Positions 8,024 through 18,021 are shown, counted from the first letter of the stretch. The stretch: 64,000 nucleotides of DNA from Faecalicatena contorta (GCF_039521745.1 NZ_BAAACT010000042.1); one strand, 5' to 3'. A program made the numbers and translations. Notes: generated from the sequence alone by a model not told the origin.

Positions 8024-9265
8024 ATGGCGTTATATGAAATTGAGGAACAAAAGGAATCCATGATTCTTGTAGGCATTCAGCTCTATGAGAATGAGCGGAC
8101 GGAGGAATCGCTGGATGAACTGGCAGAACTGGCGAAGACCGCGGGGGCGGAAGTGGCCGGGCGTGTGATCCAAAAACGCGAGGCAGTGCATCCGGTCACA
8201 TATGTGGGGAAGGGAAAGCTTCTGGAATTGAAAGAAGTTCTGTGGGAGACCGAAGCAACCGGTATCGTATGTGATGACGAACTCACGTCCGTGCAGCTCC
8301 ACAATTTGGAACGGGAGCTGGAGTGCAAGGTGATTGACCGGACGCTTCTTATCTTGGATATCTTTGCAGCCAGGGCGGTCAGCAGCGAGGGGAAGATCCA
8401 GGTGGAGCTGGCGCAGCTGAAATATCGGGCTGCGCGTCTGGTTGGCCTCAGAGATTCCCTGTCACGGCTTGGCGGGGGGATTGGAACACGCGGCCCCGGA
8501 GAAAAGAAGCTGGAGATGGACAGGCGACTGATTCGGGAACGGATCAGCCGGCTTAAGAAAGAGCTCTGTGAAGTGGAACAGCACAGAGAATTGATACGCA
8601 CCCAGCGGAAGGCGTCACAGAAGAAGATCGCCGCTCTGGTGGGCTATACATCCGCCGGAAAGAGCAGTATAGAAAATGCGCTGACTGGGGCCGGAATCCT
8701 GGCGGATGCAATGCTTTTCTCGACACTGGACACGACAACGCGTGTACTGGAGCTGGAGGGAAAGCAGGAGATTCTGCTGACGGATACGGTTGGTTTTATC
8801 CGGAAGCTGCCCCACCATTTGATAGAGGCGTTTAAGAGCACGCTTGAGGAAGCAAAATATGCAGACATTATCATACATGTAGTGGATGCCTCCAATCCAC
8901 AGATGGACAGCCAGATGTACGTGGTATATGAGACGCTGCGCCAGCTGGGCGTGGAAGGCAAACCGGTGATCACACTGTTTAACAAGCAGGACAAATTGGA
9001 GGAAGCAGGCAGTTTCAGGGATTTCCAGGCACAGTATTCGATCAGGACATCCGCAAAGACCGGGCAGGGGCTTGAGGAACTGAAAACAGCACTTTTAGAA
9101 ATCATACGCAGCGGCCAAATTTATATCGAAAAAATGTATCCTTTTGAGGAAGCCGGGAAAATACAGCTGATCCGAAGGCATGGCCAGCTTCTGGAGGAAG
9201 AATATGTGGCGGAGGGGATTTCGGTAAAGGCCTACGTTACAAAGGAGATTTATGGAAAAATATGA
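8024..9265 (+). CDS. hflX: ribosome-associated GTPase HflX
   Basis: A 413-residue GTPase that splits or rescues stalled ribosomes. The N-terminal HflX domain has HPVTYVGKGKLLELKE and the glycine-rich SRLGGGIGTRGPGEKKLE. A coiled-coil linker leads to the G domain with GYTSAGKSS (usual GYTNAGKS, so Ser replaces Asn in the P-loop), DTVGFIRKLPHHLIEAFKST, and NKQD. A C-terminal domain follows. The ATG at 8024 has a poor ribosome binding site because the palindrome at 7990-8010 occupies the leader; an ATG at 8060 behind AAAGGA is an alternative. The 3' end overlaps the MATE gene by 14 bp, so they are cotranscribed. Confidence 0.93.
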   Translation: MALYEIEEQKESMILVGIQLYENERTEESLDELAELAKTAGAEVAGRVIQKREAVHPVTYVGKGKLLELKEVLWETEATGIVCDDELTSVQLHNLERELECKVIDRTLLILDIFAARAVSSEGKIQVELAQLKYRAARLVGLRDSLSRLGGGIGTRGPGEKKLEMDRRLIRERISRLKKELCEVEQHRELIRTQRKASQKKIAALVGYTSAGKSSIENALTGAGILADAMLFSTLDTTTRVLELEGKQEILLTDTVGFIRKLPHHLIEAFKSTLEEAKYADIIIHVVDASNPQMDSQMYVVYETLRQLGVEGKPVITLFNKQDKLEEAGSFRDFQAQYSIRTSAKTGQGLEELKTALLEIIRSGQIYIEKMYPFEEAGKIQLIRRHGQLLEEEYVAEGISVKAYVTKEIYGKI

Positions 9266-10673
9266 GAAGAGCGCCGCGGACAAAAATCAAAATCCGCTGG
9301 GTACAGAACCTATTGGCAGACTGATTGGAAAGTTTGCCGTACCGGCAGTCATCAGTATGCTGGTAAGTGCACTATATAATATAGTAGATCAAATATTTAT
9401 CGGCCAGGGAGTCGGTATGCTGGGAAATGCCGCAACAAATATCGCATTTCCTGTTACAACAATTGCGACGGCGACAGCGCTTCTGCTGGGAATAGGAAGC
9501 GCTTCGAACTATAATCTGGAAATGGGAGCTGGAAAAGAGAAAAGAGCGAGTGAAATTGCAGGCACTGGCCTGTCCACACTTGTTATTAGCGGCGTGGTAA
9601 TCGCCGCTATTGTTCTCCTGTTTTTAGAGCATCTGCTGCATGCTTTCGGAGCGACAAGCGAAGTCCTGCCCTATGCCGTGGACTATACAGGGATAACAGC
9701 AATTGGAATTCCCTTTTTTATATTAACAACTGGTGGAAATCATTTGATCCGGGCGGATAGAAGCCCCACCTATTCAATGGTGAGTATGTTGACAGGAGCA
9801 ATCCTGAATACAATCCTGGATCCCCTCTTTATCTTTGTGTTCCACTGGGGGATTAAAGGTGCTGCTGCCGCTACAGTGATTGGTCAGGTAGTTTCCGGGC
9901 TTCTTGTTATCCTTTATTTTGTGAAGTATAAGAAAATGGATATGAAAGTCTCCGCTCTGCGCCCGAGGGCGGTCTATCTAAAGGCGGTTGCAGCCCTGGG
10001 AATGGCATCCTGTATCAACCAGCTTGCTATGACTGTCGTACAGATTGCCATGAATAATACTCTCCGCTATTATGGAGCTGCCTCCTCATATGGAAGCGAC
10101 ATCCCGCTGGCCTGCGTAGGGGTAATTTCGAAAGTGAACAGTGTGTTTCTGGCAATCTGTATCGGAATCTCTCAGGGCTGCCAGCCGATCTGGGGATTCA
10201 ATTATGGAGCCGGAAACTATGAGAGAGTCAGGAGTACATACAAAAAAGCAGCCATTTTATGCACCACAATCGCCACATTATTCTTTTTGAGTTTTCAGAT
10301 ATTCCCACGCCAGATAGTCAGTATTTTTGGGAGCGGCAGTGAGCGGTACTTCCATTTTGCAGACAGATACCTGGAGATCTTCATGTTCATGACTTTTGCA
10401 AACGGCATACAGCCTATGTCTTCCGGATTCTTTACCTCTATCGGCAAAGCAAAATTAGGAATTGTCATGTCACTGACCAGACAGGTTCTCTTTCTGCTTC
10501 CGCTGATCCTGATATTCCCTTTATTCCTGGGGATAGACGGAGTGATGTATGCGGGACCGATAGCAGATGCCGCGGCGGCTGTCATAGCAATTGTATTTGC
10601 CTACAGACAGTTGAAAAAAATGAAATCTCCGGCTCTTCTGTCAGAAATGCCGGAGAATAAGTCTGCCAATTAG
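9252..10673 (+). CDS. MATE-family multidrug efflux transporter
   Basis: A 473-residue polytopic membrane protein with about 12 helices in two MATE halves. The family pattern begins LIGKFAVPAVISMLVSALYN and continues VDQIFIGQGVG, with the second-half repeat around GISQGCQPIWGFNYGAGNYE. MATE pumps export cationic drugs and metabolites using Na+ or H+. The start is the ATG at 9252 inside the end of hflX behind AAAGGAG, an overlap that suggests coupled translation. A stem CTCCGGC...GCCGGAG lies inside the last codons and may aid termination. The substrate cannot be inferred. Confidence 0.9.
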   Translation: MEKYEKSAADKNQNPLGTEPIGRLIGKFAVPAVISMLVSALYNIVDQIFIGQGVGMLGNAATNIAFPVTTIATATALLLGIGSASNYNLEMGAGKEKRASEIAGTGLSTLVISGVVIAAIVLLFLEHLLHAFGATSEVLPYAVDYTGITAIGIPFFILTTGGNHLIRADRSPTYSMVSMLTGAILNTILDPLFIFVFHWGIKGAAAATVIGQVVSGLLVILYFVKYKKMDMKVSALRPRAVYLKAVAALGMASCINQLAMTVVQIAMNNTLRYYGAASSYGSDIPLACVGVISKVNSVFLAICIGISQGCQPIWGFNYGAGNYERVRSTYKKAAILCTTIATLFFLSFQIFPRQIVSIFGSGSERYFHFADRYLEIFMFMTFANGIQPMSSGFFTSIGKAKLGIVMSLTRQVLFLLPLILIFPLFLGIDGVMYAGPIADAAAAVIAIVFAYRQLKKMKSPALLSEMPENKSAN

Positions 10674-10687
10674 GCGGATATTTCATT

Positions 10688-11416
10688 TTAAAACAAGTAG
10701 GGGGCGGAGGGGGTCTCCGGATAACTTCCCATAGATACCAGCAGCTGCAGTCCGGCCTCGCGGGCAGTCAGTACCGAATTCTTAACAGCGCTTGCATCGC
10801 CGGTCACAGCCACGATAACTTCATTCGAATGGCTGGTTCCTCTGTCAGGAGTCATGTATCTGATGATCTCAACAGGGGAGGACTTGACGGCCAGATCAGC
10901 CATCACAAGGCCAATCGCAGCCGGCGACCCACAGAAGAAACCAAAAGGTTTTCCAATGGGAGCGCCGAAGGCCATATTCAGCGCCTGGTCTGCATTTGCG
11001 GAATAGGTAAACTCCAGGTGTCCGGCATCGCTGATGTAGAGTTCTCCCGCATATTTTGTTGTATATTCCACGGCAATCTCAACGGCTCTGCGGACATCGG
11101 AAACATTGTTTCCGCCAAGGATGATGTAGTTACCATGGCCGCCCCAGCCTTTTGTGTCCCGGGGCAGCTCAATGGATACGACTTCCGTGTTGGTTGATTT
11201 CACTGCTTCATCTACGGCATTAATTTGTCCCGCCGCACCAGTCCGGGAGCTGAGCAGCCCAAGGCTGCGGTAAGGTTTGGGCAGCTGCATCTGCTCCAGC
11301 AAAGCGGGGGTTACACCTGGAATTACAAGCCCAATCGTATCCAGGACCGTCTTGCCCACAAACTCTGTCATAGAACAGTCCATTGGTATATTCTCAATTC
11401 CTTTTACCTTTAACAT
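10688..11416 (-). CDS. BMC shell protein, tandem-domain trimer (PduB/EtuB type)
   Basis: A 242-residue protein with two BMC domains, of the PduB family. The N-terminal segment MTEFVGKTVLDTIGLVIPGV and the motif STNTEVVSIELPRDTKG are characteristic, and the second domain has SNEVIVAVTGDASAVKNSVL. Such proteins form flat trimers that tile the facets of bacterial microcompartments, often with a gated pore. The ribosome binding site is AAAGGAG, 8 nt from the ATG. No other shell gene is near: the main BMC operon lies 36 kb away and lacks a PduB/EutL-type tile, so this gene may supply it. It follows the SDR gene with a 68-nt gap and probably shares its transcript. Confidence 0.9.
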   Translation of the reverse strand: MLKVKGIENIPMDCSMTEFVGKTVLDTIGLVIPGVTPALLEQMQLPKPYRSLGLLSSRTGAAGQINAVDEAVKSTNTEVVSIELPRDTKGWGGHGNYIILGGNNVSDVRRAVEIAVEYTTKYAGELYISDAGHLEFTYSANADQALNMAFGAPIGKPFGFFCGSPAAIGLVMADLAVKSSPVEIIRYMTPDRGTSHSNEVIVAVTGDASAVKNSVLTAREAGLQLLVSMGSYPETPSAPYLF

Positions 11417-11484
11417 AAAACAACTCCTTTTATCTATCTTAATTTAACCTATTTAGCATAAACACATCATAATTTCATTACCTT

Positions 11485-12213
11485 TTACAAAAATCCACCA
11501 TCCAGCCCAATTACCTGGCCAGTCAGATATGCATGTCCCTGCGCCAGGCAAAGAACCAGTTCAGCCACTTCCTCCGGAGTCCCAAACCGTCCCGCCGGAA
11601 CCTCTTCCATCAGCAGCTGCCTCTCTTCCTCGGAAAGCTGGGCGTTCATTATGGTGTCGATCACACCGCAGGCAATCGCATTGACCTGAATATTACTTGG
11701 AGCCAGCTCCTTCGCCAGCGCCTTGGTCAGTCCGTTTACCCCTGCCTTGGAAGCCGAGTAGGCCGCCTCACAGGAAGCCCCGGAAATGCCCCACATAGAG
11801 GAAATATTAAGAATCTTCCCTGCTTTCTGGGACACCATATATGGAACCGCTGCACGAGAACAGTAAAACACCGAAGACAGATTTGTCTGCAGAATCCTGT
11901 CCCAGTCCGAATCCGTCATATCCGTCAGCAGCCCGATAAATGCAGTCCCCGCATTATTCACTAATACATCCAGCCCGGGAACCTCCGCCTCAATCTCCTG
12001 AAAGATACGCCGGACATCCAATGCGGATCCCACATCCCCGGGAACAGCCCGGCAGATTCCCCCTGCCGAACGAATCTCGCCACACACACCTGCCAGATCA
12101 TCGGGATGCCTGCTATTCACAAAAACATAATACCCCAGCCGCCCAAAAGCGGCGGCACAGGCCCGTCCAATCCCTCTGGACGCCCCCGTAATAAGAACAC
12201 ACTTCCGTCCCAT
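11485..12213 (-). CDS. SDR-family oxidoreductase (FabG-like)
   Basis: A 242-residue classical short-chain dehydrogenase/reductase. Visible are the NAD(P) motif TGASRGIGRA, NNAG, the catalytic Ser in NISSMWG, and YSASK (Tyr-x-x-x-Lys), ending LTGQVIGLDGGFL. It would reduce a carbonyl with NAD(P)H. FabG-like 3-oxoacyl reductase is possible, but no fatty acid genes surround it. The frame is open further upstream, but the ATG at 12213 has a GTGAGG site and gives the usual length. It is the promoter-proximal gene of a two-gene unit with the PduB-type shell protein, which raises the possibility of an aldehyde or ketone substrate. Confidence 0.85.
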   Translation of the reverse strand: MGRKCVLITGASRGIGRACAAAFGRLGYYVFVNSRHPDDLAGVCGEIRSAGGICRAVPGDVGSALDVRRIFQEIEAEVPGLDVLVNNAGTAFIGLLTDMTDSDWDRILQTNLSSVFYCSRAAVPYMVSQKAGKILNISSMWGISGASCEAAYSASKAGVNGLTKALAKELAPSNIQVNAIACGVIDTIMNAQLSEEERQLLMEEVPAGRFGTPEEVAELVLCLAQGHAYLTGQVIGLDGGFL

Positions 12214-12585
12214 AAAAAACCTCACTTCAATAATTCTCCTGCTATTATACTCTATGTACCACAAAAAGTACACCACAACCATTCACAGAATCCATTCCAC
12301 AAACAAAAAATAATCGTTACTGTTCACACCCTGCAGGCGTGCACGGCACAGTCTGTACAGTAAGAAATAATCTTTAGCCCGGCAAAATCCGCTGTCCTGC
12401 CCCTTGATGTTTTGGGACACGGTACTGCGTTCTCTACCTATAAAACTCCCGCATTTTCTGGTTGTGATTGGGTTGCTCATATGATATGATTTCTATATAA
12501 ATGGGATTTAACAGATCCTTCCTCCACTTCGATTCTCAGGCGAACCGGGTGAAGCATAAAGCGAAAAAGAGAAAGAGGTAGACAT
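12214..12585 (+). promoter_or_regulatory. divergent intergenic region with RND pump promoter
   Basis: No gene is seen. TTGCTC at 12473-12478 and TATAAA at 12496-12501, with a 17-bp spacer, could drive the RND gene about 85 bp downstream. On the other strand a TATAAT is present near 12242-12247 upstream of the SDR gene, without a clear -35 element. Confidence 0.5.
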
Positions 12586-15500
12586 ATGTTATCCAAGTTC
12601 AGTGTGAAGAAACCGTACACCGTTGTAGTAGCCGTGGTACTGATATTAATTCTGGGGTTTGTATCCTTTGATAAAATGACAGTGGACCTGCTGCCGGATA
12701 TGAATCTCCCCTACGCGGTCGTCATGACTACGTACGCAGGAGCAAGCCCGGAGGAAGTGGAAACTACCGTGACAAAACCGGTAGAGCAGGCAATGGCAAC
12801 CATCAGCAATATCAAAACCGTCAGTTCTTCATCAAGAGAAAATGCATCCACAGTCATGCTGGAGTTTGAGCAGACCGCCAATATGGATTCTGCCACCATT
12901 GAGATGCGGGAGAGTCTGGATCAGATCAGTTCATACTGGCCGGATACGGTAGGCAACCCGATCATCATGAAGCTGAATCCGACCATGATGCCTGTCATGA
13001 TTCCCGCAATCAGCGTAGACGGCAAAGAGCCGGCGGAGAGCACGAAGATCATAGAGGAAGAGGTACTCCCTGAGATTGAGAGTCTGGAGGGCGTGGCCTC
13101 GGTAAATGCGTTCGGAGATATCGAGGAGACCATCCGGATCACGGTAAAGGAAGACAAGGTCAGCAGCGTGGACGGCTCCGTGCAGAATCAGCTGGACAAT
13201 AAGTTCAATGAAGCTTCGGACGCACTGAACGAGGCAAAGACCCAGGTGGAGAACGGCAAGGCACAGCTGGAGTCAGGCAAGAGCCAGGCAGCGGGGCAGA
13301 TGGCCGATGCAGAGGCGCAGCTCGCACAGAGCGATGCGGAACTGACCCAGGGGCAGATGGAGGTCAATGAGAAACTCAGCGAGATCCAGCTGGCAGAGGC
13401 TGCGCTGGAGCAGTCTGTGGCACAGATCGATGCCAGCGAGCAGGCGCTGCTGCAGCAGAAGCAGGAACTGGAAGATCTGAACGGGCAGCGAGCGGAGATA
13501 GAATCCCAATACCAACAGGTTGAACAGGCAATTAAAGAGAGTGGTGAGACCCCGGAGCTGCTGATAGCAAAGGGGACGCTGACCGCACAGCTGGCTGTTT
13601 TAGAGCGTTTCGATGAATCTATGGCTGCGATTGAGCAGGGACTTGGGCAGGCGGCTCAGAGCAGGGAGACGATCACCCGGAAGCAGGCCGAGCTTGCGGA
13701 AGGAAAATCCATGCTGACACAGGTACAGGCACAGCTTAGCGAGGGAACCATCACGCTGGCGCAGGCGAGGGCCCAGCTCTCCGCGGCGCAGCTGGAGGCG
13801 GCCATGCAGATGAGCGAGGCATCTGCCCAGCTGGCAGTCGGCGAGGCAGAGTTAAAGAACAAAGAGGCGGAACTCAAGTCGGCCAAGGAGGAAGCAAAGG
13901 CAGCGGCAAACGTAAAATCTATGCTGACCGCCGAGACGATCCAGACCGTCCTGGCGGCTCAGAATTTCAATATGCCTGCCGGCTATGTAAATGAAGAAGG
14001 GATCGACTACTTAATCCGTGTGGGGGACAAGTTTGAGTCTATAGAAGAACTTAAAAATCTGGTTCTGGTGGACATGGAGGGGATCAATCCGATTAAATTG
14101 TCCGATATTGCAGAAGTAGAACGGATAGATAACGCAGATGAAACCTATGCCAAACTGAATGGAGAGAACGGGATTCTGCTGCAGGTGCAGAAGCAGACCG
14201 GATATTCCACAGGGGAAGTGACGGACCGGATTCTGGAACGTTTTGAACAGATTAAAAAAGAGAACAACGACATCCAGGTAGTTGTTCTGATGAACCAGGG
14301 AGTCTACATAGACATGGTAATCGGCTCCGTGCTGCAGAATCTGCTGTTTGGGGCAGTACTGGCCATTCTGATTCTGCTGCTGTTTTTAAAGGACATCCGT
14401 CCGACTTTTGTAATCGCATGCTCCATCCCGATCAGTATTCTGACGGCCATTGTCCTGATGTATTTCAGCGGAGTGACGATGAACGTCATTTCGCTGTCCG
14501 GTCTGGCGCTCGGTGTTGGAATGCTGGTAGACAATTCGATTGTCGTGATTGAAAATATTTACCGTATGCGCAATGAGGAACATGCATCGGCAAAGGAAGC
14601 GGCCATTCAGGGAGCCCGTCAGGTTGCCGGGGCTATCATGGCCTCCACGCTGACAACGGTATGCGTATTCCTGCCCATTGTATTTACGGAGGGAATTGCA
14701 AGACAGCTTTTTGTAGACATGGGACTGACGATCGCTTACTCGCTCCTCGCCAGCCTGATTGTGGCGCTTACACTTGTGCCAATGATGTCCGCGGGGCTGC
14801 TGAGAAAGACGGATCAAAAAGAATCCCGGTTCTTCGTACATCTGAAAGACATATATGAAAAGTTACTGCGGGGCGCGCTGCGCTTTAAACCCCTCGTACT
14901 GATCGGCGCCCTTGTTTTGTTTGTGGTGAGCGGTGTGCTTTCTCTTTCAAGGGGAACCGCGTTCATGCCTGCAATGCAGAGCACGGAGATCAGTATGTCA
15001 ATCGAGACGCCGGACGGAACGCCGCTGCAGGATACGGCAGAGATTGCAGACCGTTTTACGGAGAAGCTCCGGAAAATCAAAGATATCGGTGATGTGGGCG
15101 GTATGGTCATGAGCGGCGGCATGATGGGCAGCGGCGGTACGGTGACGAATCAGGTGGAATTCTATGCACTGCTGAAAGAAAAACGGTCCATGTCAGACAA
15201 CGCCATCCAGAAAGCCATAGAAAAGCTGGCCAGGGAAGAAAATGTTGAGCTTTCCCTGAGCATGTCCAATATGGATATGAGTTCTCTCGGTGCATCGGGG
15301 ATATCCGTTCAGATAAAAGGGCGGGAATTGGATAAACTTCAGAAAATTGCAAAGGATATAGCAGGGATACTGGAAGGGGTCAAAGGAACGAAGAACGTGT
15401 CCGACGGAATGGAGGAGACCACAGAAGAACTGCGGGTGATCGTAGATAAGGACAAGGCAGTTTCCCATAATCTGACCGTTGCCCAGGTTTATCAGGAATT

Positions 15501-16413
15501 GGCTAAGAAACTGAAAGAACCGGCCTCCACAACAAAGCTGGATATGGATACGGCTTCGATCGGAATCGTAGTGGCGGATCAAAAGAATCAGGAGCTGACC
15601 CGCGATGAAATCCGGGATATGAAACTGGATGTAAAAAAACAGGACGGGTCAACAGAGCAGATTGCGTTGAAGGATATCGCATCTTTTGAGACCGGATATG
15701 GGCTTCAGTCCATTTCCAGAAGCGCTCAGAGCAGATATATCAATGTAACGGCAGAAGTAGACGAGGATGATAATATCGGATTGGTGAGCAGCCGTGTGGA
15801 AAAGGCGATGAAGTCTTATGATCTGCCGGATGGTTATACTGCAGAAATGCAGGGGGAGGATGAAACGATCCGGGAGACCATGGTGGAACTGCTTAAGATG
15901 CTGGCACTGGCAGTGGTGTTCATGTACTTGATCATGGTCGCACAGTTCCAGTCATTAAGGTCACCGTTTATCGTTATGTTTACAATTCCGCTTGCATTTA
16001 CAGGCGGGCTGCTTGGGCTCTGGCTCACAGGAAGTCCGGTAAGTGTAATTGCTATGGTCGGATTTGTTATGTTATCTGGAATTATTGTCAATAATGGTAT
16101 TGTGTTCATTGATTATACGAATCAGCTGATCTCCCAGGGGATGGATCAGAAGGAAGCGCTGGTGGAAGCCGGAAGGACAAGGCTGCGGCCGATTATCATG
16201 ACGGCACTCACGACGATTCTGGGTCTGTCCACAATGGCAATTGGTTTTGGTTCCGGTGCAGATATGGTACAGCCGATGGCAGTGGTGACGATCGGCGGTC
16301 TTATATATGGAACTGCATTAACACTGTTTGTGGTACCGTGTATCTATGCCTTATTCCACAAAAAGGAAAAGGCAAGATTGCGGGAAGGCATCGAGGAGGA
16401 GCCGTTTGAATGA
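12586..16413 (+). CDS. RND-family efflux transporter with coiled-coil insertion
   Basis: A 1275-residue proton-driven exporter of the AcrB/SwrC (HAE1) class. It starts MLSKFSVKKPYTVVVAVV and has the usual two halves, each one helix, an external domain and a bundle (for example FLKDIRPTFVIA, LSGLALGVGMLVDNSIVVIENIYRM, and QFQSLRSPFIVMF). About residues 195-450 of the first external loop are a Gln/Ala/Glu-rich alpha-helical coiled coil absent from AcrB, after which the normal domain resumes. In a one-membrane cell this might replace a separate adaptor. Ribosome binding site AAAGAGG. The last four bases (ATGA) overlap the HD hydrolase start. The substrate is unknown. Confidence 0.9.
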   Translation: MLSKFSVKKPYTVVVAVVLILILGFVSFDKMTVDLLPDMNLPYAVVMTTYAGASPEEVETTVTKPVEQAMATISNIKTVSSSSRENASTVMLEFEQTANMDSATIEMRESLDQISSYWPDTVGNPIIMKLNPTMMPVMIPAISVDGKEPAESTKIIEEEVLPEIESLEGVASVNAFGDIEETIRITVKEDKVSSVDGSVQNQLDNKFNEASDALNEAKTQVENGKAQLESGKSQAAGQMADAEAQLAQSDAELTQGQMEVNEKLSEIQLAEAALEQSVAQIDASEQALLQQKQELEDLNGQRAEIESQYQQVEQAIKESGETPELLIAKGTLTAQLAVLERFDESMAAIEQGLGQAAQSRETITRKQAELAEGKSMLTQVQAQLSEGTITLAQARAQLSAAQLEAAMQMSEASAQLAVGEAELKNKEAELKSAKEEAKAAANVKSMLTAETIQTVLAAQNFNMPAGYVNEEGIDYLIRVGDKFESIEELKNLVLVDMEGINPIKLSDIAEVERIDNADETYAKLNGENGILLQVQKQTGYSTGEVTDRILERFEQIKKENNDIQVVVLMNQGVYIDMVIGSVLQNLLFGAVLAILILLLFLKDIRPTFVIACSIPISILTAIVLMYFSGVTMNVISLSGLALGVGMLVDNSIVVIENIYRMRNEEHASAKEAAIQGARQVAGAIMASTLTTVCVFLPIVFTEGIARQLFVDMGLTIAYSLLASLIVALTLVPMMSAGLLRKTDQKESRFFVHLKDIYEKLLRGALRFKPLVLIGALVLFVVSGVLSLSRGTAFMPAMQSTEISMSIETPDGTPLQDTAEIADRFTEKLRKIKDIGDVGGMVMSGGMMGSGGTVTNQVEFYALLKEKRSMSDNAIQKAIEKLAREENVELSLSMSNMDMSSLGASGISVQIKGRELDKLQKIAKDIAGILEGVKGTKNVSDGMEETTEELRVIVDKDKAVSHNLTVAQVYQELAKKLKEPASTTKLDMDTASIGIVVADQKNQELTRDEIRDMKLDVKKQDGSTEQIALKDIASFETGYGLQSISRSAQSRYINVTAEVDEDDNIGLVSSRVEKAMKSYDLPDGYTAEMQGEDETIRETMVELLKMLALAVVFMYLIMVAQFQSLRSPFIVMFTIPLAFTGGLLGLWLTGSPVSVIAMVGFVMLSGIIVNNGIVFIDYTNQLISQGMDQKEALVEAGRTRLRPIIMTALTTILGLSTMAIGFGSGADMVQPMAVVTIGGLIYGTALTLFVVPCIYALFHKKEKARLREGIEEEPFE

Positions 16414-16970
16414 TTGATGAAGCCATAGAATTTGCCTCAAAGGCGCATGAGGGGCAATTTCGGAAAGGGACAAGAAGACCTTATATTGTACATCCTGTGG
16501 AGGTGGCGGAGATTGTGGCCACGATGACTGCGGATGAAGAAATTATATGTGCCGCAGTCCTGCATGACACGATTGAGGACTGTAAAGAGGTGACGGAAGA
16601 GATCCTCAAACTGAGATTCGGGGAGCGCGTAGCGTCTATTGTGGCGCAGGAGAGCGAGGACAAGTCTCTGAGCTGGGAAGAGAGGAAGGGCGCCACGATC
16701 CAGCACCTTGGGATGGCTCCGCTGCCCGTGAAGATGATCGGATTGGCGGATAAGCTTTCCAACATGAGAGACATCGACAGGGATTACCCGGTGTTGGGGG
16801 ATGAACTCTGGAAAAGGTTCCGTATGCAGAGTAAGGCGGCGATAGGCTGGTATTACAAGGGGATCAGGGACGCCCTGAAGGCAGAGTTCGAAGGCTCGGA
16901 AGCCTATGAAGAATACTGCACTCTGGTGGAGAAGAATTTCGGCAGCGAGCCGGCTTCGCTGGAGTGGTAA
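16410..16970 (+). CDS. HD-domain hydrolase, MESH1/RelA-HD-like
   Basis: A 186-residue HD-domain protein resembling the hydrolase half of Rel/SpoT and small alarmone hydrolases. Motifs are HEGQFRKGTRRPYIVHPVEVA, then CAAVLHDTIED (HD plus ED), and LADKLSNMRDI. It would remove pyrophosphate from (p)ppGpp or act on a related nucleotide, using a metal bound by the His and Asp residues. It could counterbalance the RelP synthetase at 222, although they are not linked. Its ATG overlaps the RND stop (ATGA), so translation is probably coupled. Confidence 0.82.
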   Translation: MIDEAIEFASKAHEGQFRKGTRRPYIVHPVEVAEIVATMTADEEIICAAVLHDTIEDCKEVTEEILKLRFGERVASIVAQESEDKSLSWEERKGATIQHLGMAPLPVKMIGLADKLSNMRDIDRDYPVLGDELWKRFRMQSKAAIGWYYKGIRDALKAEFEGSEAYEEYCTLVEKNFGSEPASLEW

Positions 16971-16989
16971 TAGAATTGGGGGCTATGGA

Positions 16990-18021
16990 TTGAAACGGAT
17001 TTTAATGCTGGGGACGGGCGGCACCATTGCGTGCAAACATACGGAGGGCGGACTGACGCCTGCGATAACGCCTGAGGAACTGGTCGGGTTTATTCCGGAT
17101 GTAAAGGATGTATGCGAAGTGTATACGCATCAGGTATGCAATGTGGACAGCACCAATGTAACCCCTGCACACTGGAAAATGATGAGCCGGGCGGTAGAAG
17201 ATCATTATAAAGATTATGACGGGTTTGTGATATGCCATGGAACGGATACGCTGGCTTACACTGCGGCTGCACTGTCGTACATGATCCAGAATTCCGAAAA
17301 GCCGGTTGTAATAACCGGGGCGCAGAAACCGATTGACGAGGAAAATACGGATGCCAGAAACAATCTTCTGGATAGTTTTATCTATGCAGCAGATGAGGGC
17401 TCGAGAGATGTTAATATCGTTTTTGATGGAAAAGTGATCGTAGGAACCAGAGCCAAAAAGGAACGGGCAAAGAGCTACAATGCTTTTTCCAGCATTAACT
17501 TTCCATATCCCGCAGTGATCCGGGAACAGGAAGTGATCCGTTATATACCGCCGTTGGAATATCATGGAGGGGTAAAGTTCTATCATGAGATGGAGGACAG
17601 TATCTATGTGCTGAAGCTGATCCCCGGTATAGATCCGGAGATTCTGGACTGTCTGTTTGGCCGGTATCGGTGTATCGTAATCGAAAGCTTCGGCGTTGGC
17701 GGCATACCGGAGTACCTGGTGGATAAATTTTACAAAGTAATGAGGGACTGCGGGAAGCAGGGGAAGCTGGCCATTGTTGCAACACAGGTTGTAAAAGAGG
17801 GCAGCGATATGATGGTGTATGAAGTAGGGAAAAAAGTGAAACAGGATCTGGACCTGCTGGAGACCTATGACATGACCCTGGAGGCGACCATCACGAAGGC
17901 CATGTGGCTCATGGCGAGGCAGGATATGAGTTATGAGGATATGAAATCAGAGTTTTACAGAACCGTAAACTATGATATACTGTGCTACAGAAAGAGGCAG
18001 GATTCGGTTTCGGGCCGATGA
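16990..18021 (+). CDS. type I L-asparaginase
   Basis: A 343-residue asparaginase hydrolysing L-asparagine to aspartate and ammonia. The first catalytic motif is MLGTGGTIA, the second ICHGTDTLAYTAAAL, and the Lys of the catalytic set is likely in VVITGAQKPI. No signal peptide is seen, so it is cytosolic (type I). The chosen start is TTG at 16990; ATG at 17005 would trim the first beta strand. The frame extends upstream into the HD gene without a good start. It is 15 bp from the parA-like gene. Glutaminase side activity cannot be excluded. Confidence 0.87.
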   Translation: MKRILMLGTGGTIACKHTEGGLTPAITPEELVGFIPDVKDVCEVYTHQVCNVDSTNVTPAHWKMMSRAVEDHYKDYDGFVICHGTDTLAYTAAALSYMIQNSEKPVVITGAQKPIDEENTDARNNLLDSFIYAADEGSRDVNIVFDGKVIVGTRAKKERAKSYNAFSSINFPYPAVIREQEVIRYIPPLEYHGGVKFYHEMEDSIYVLKLIPGIDPEILDCLFGRYRCIVIESFGVGGIPEYLVDKFYKVMRDCGKQGKLAIVATQVVKEGSDMMVYEVGKKVKQDLDLLETYDMTLEATITKAMWLMARQDMSYEDMKSEFYRTVNYDILCYRKRQDSVSGR

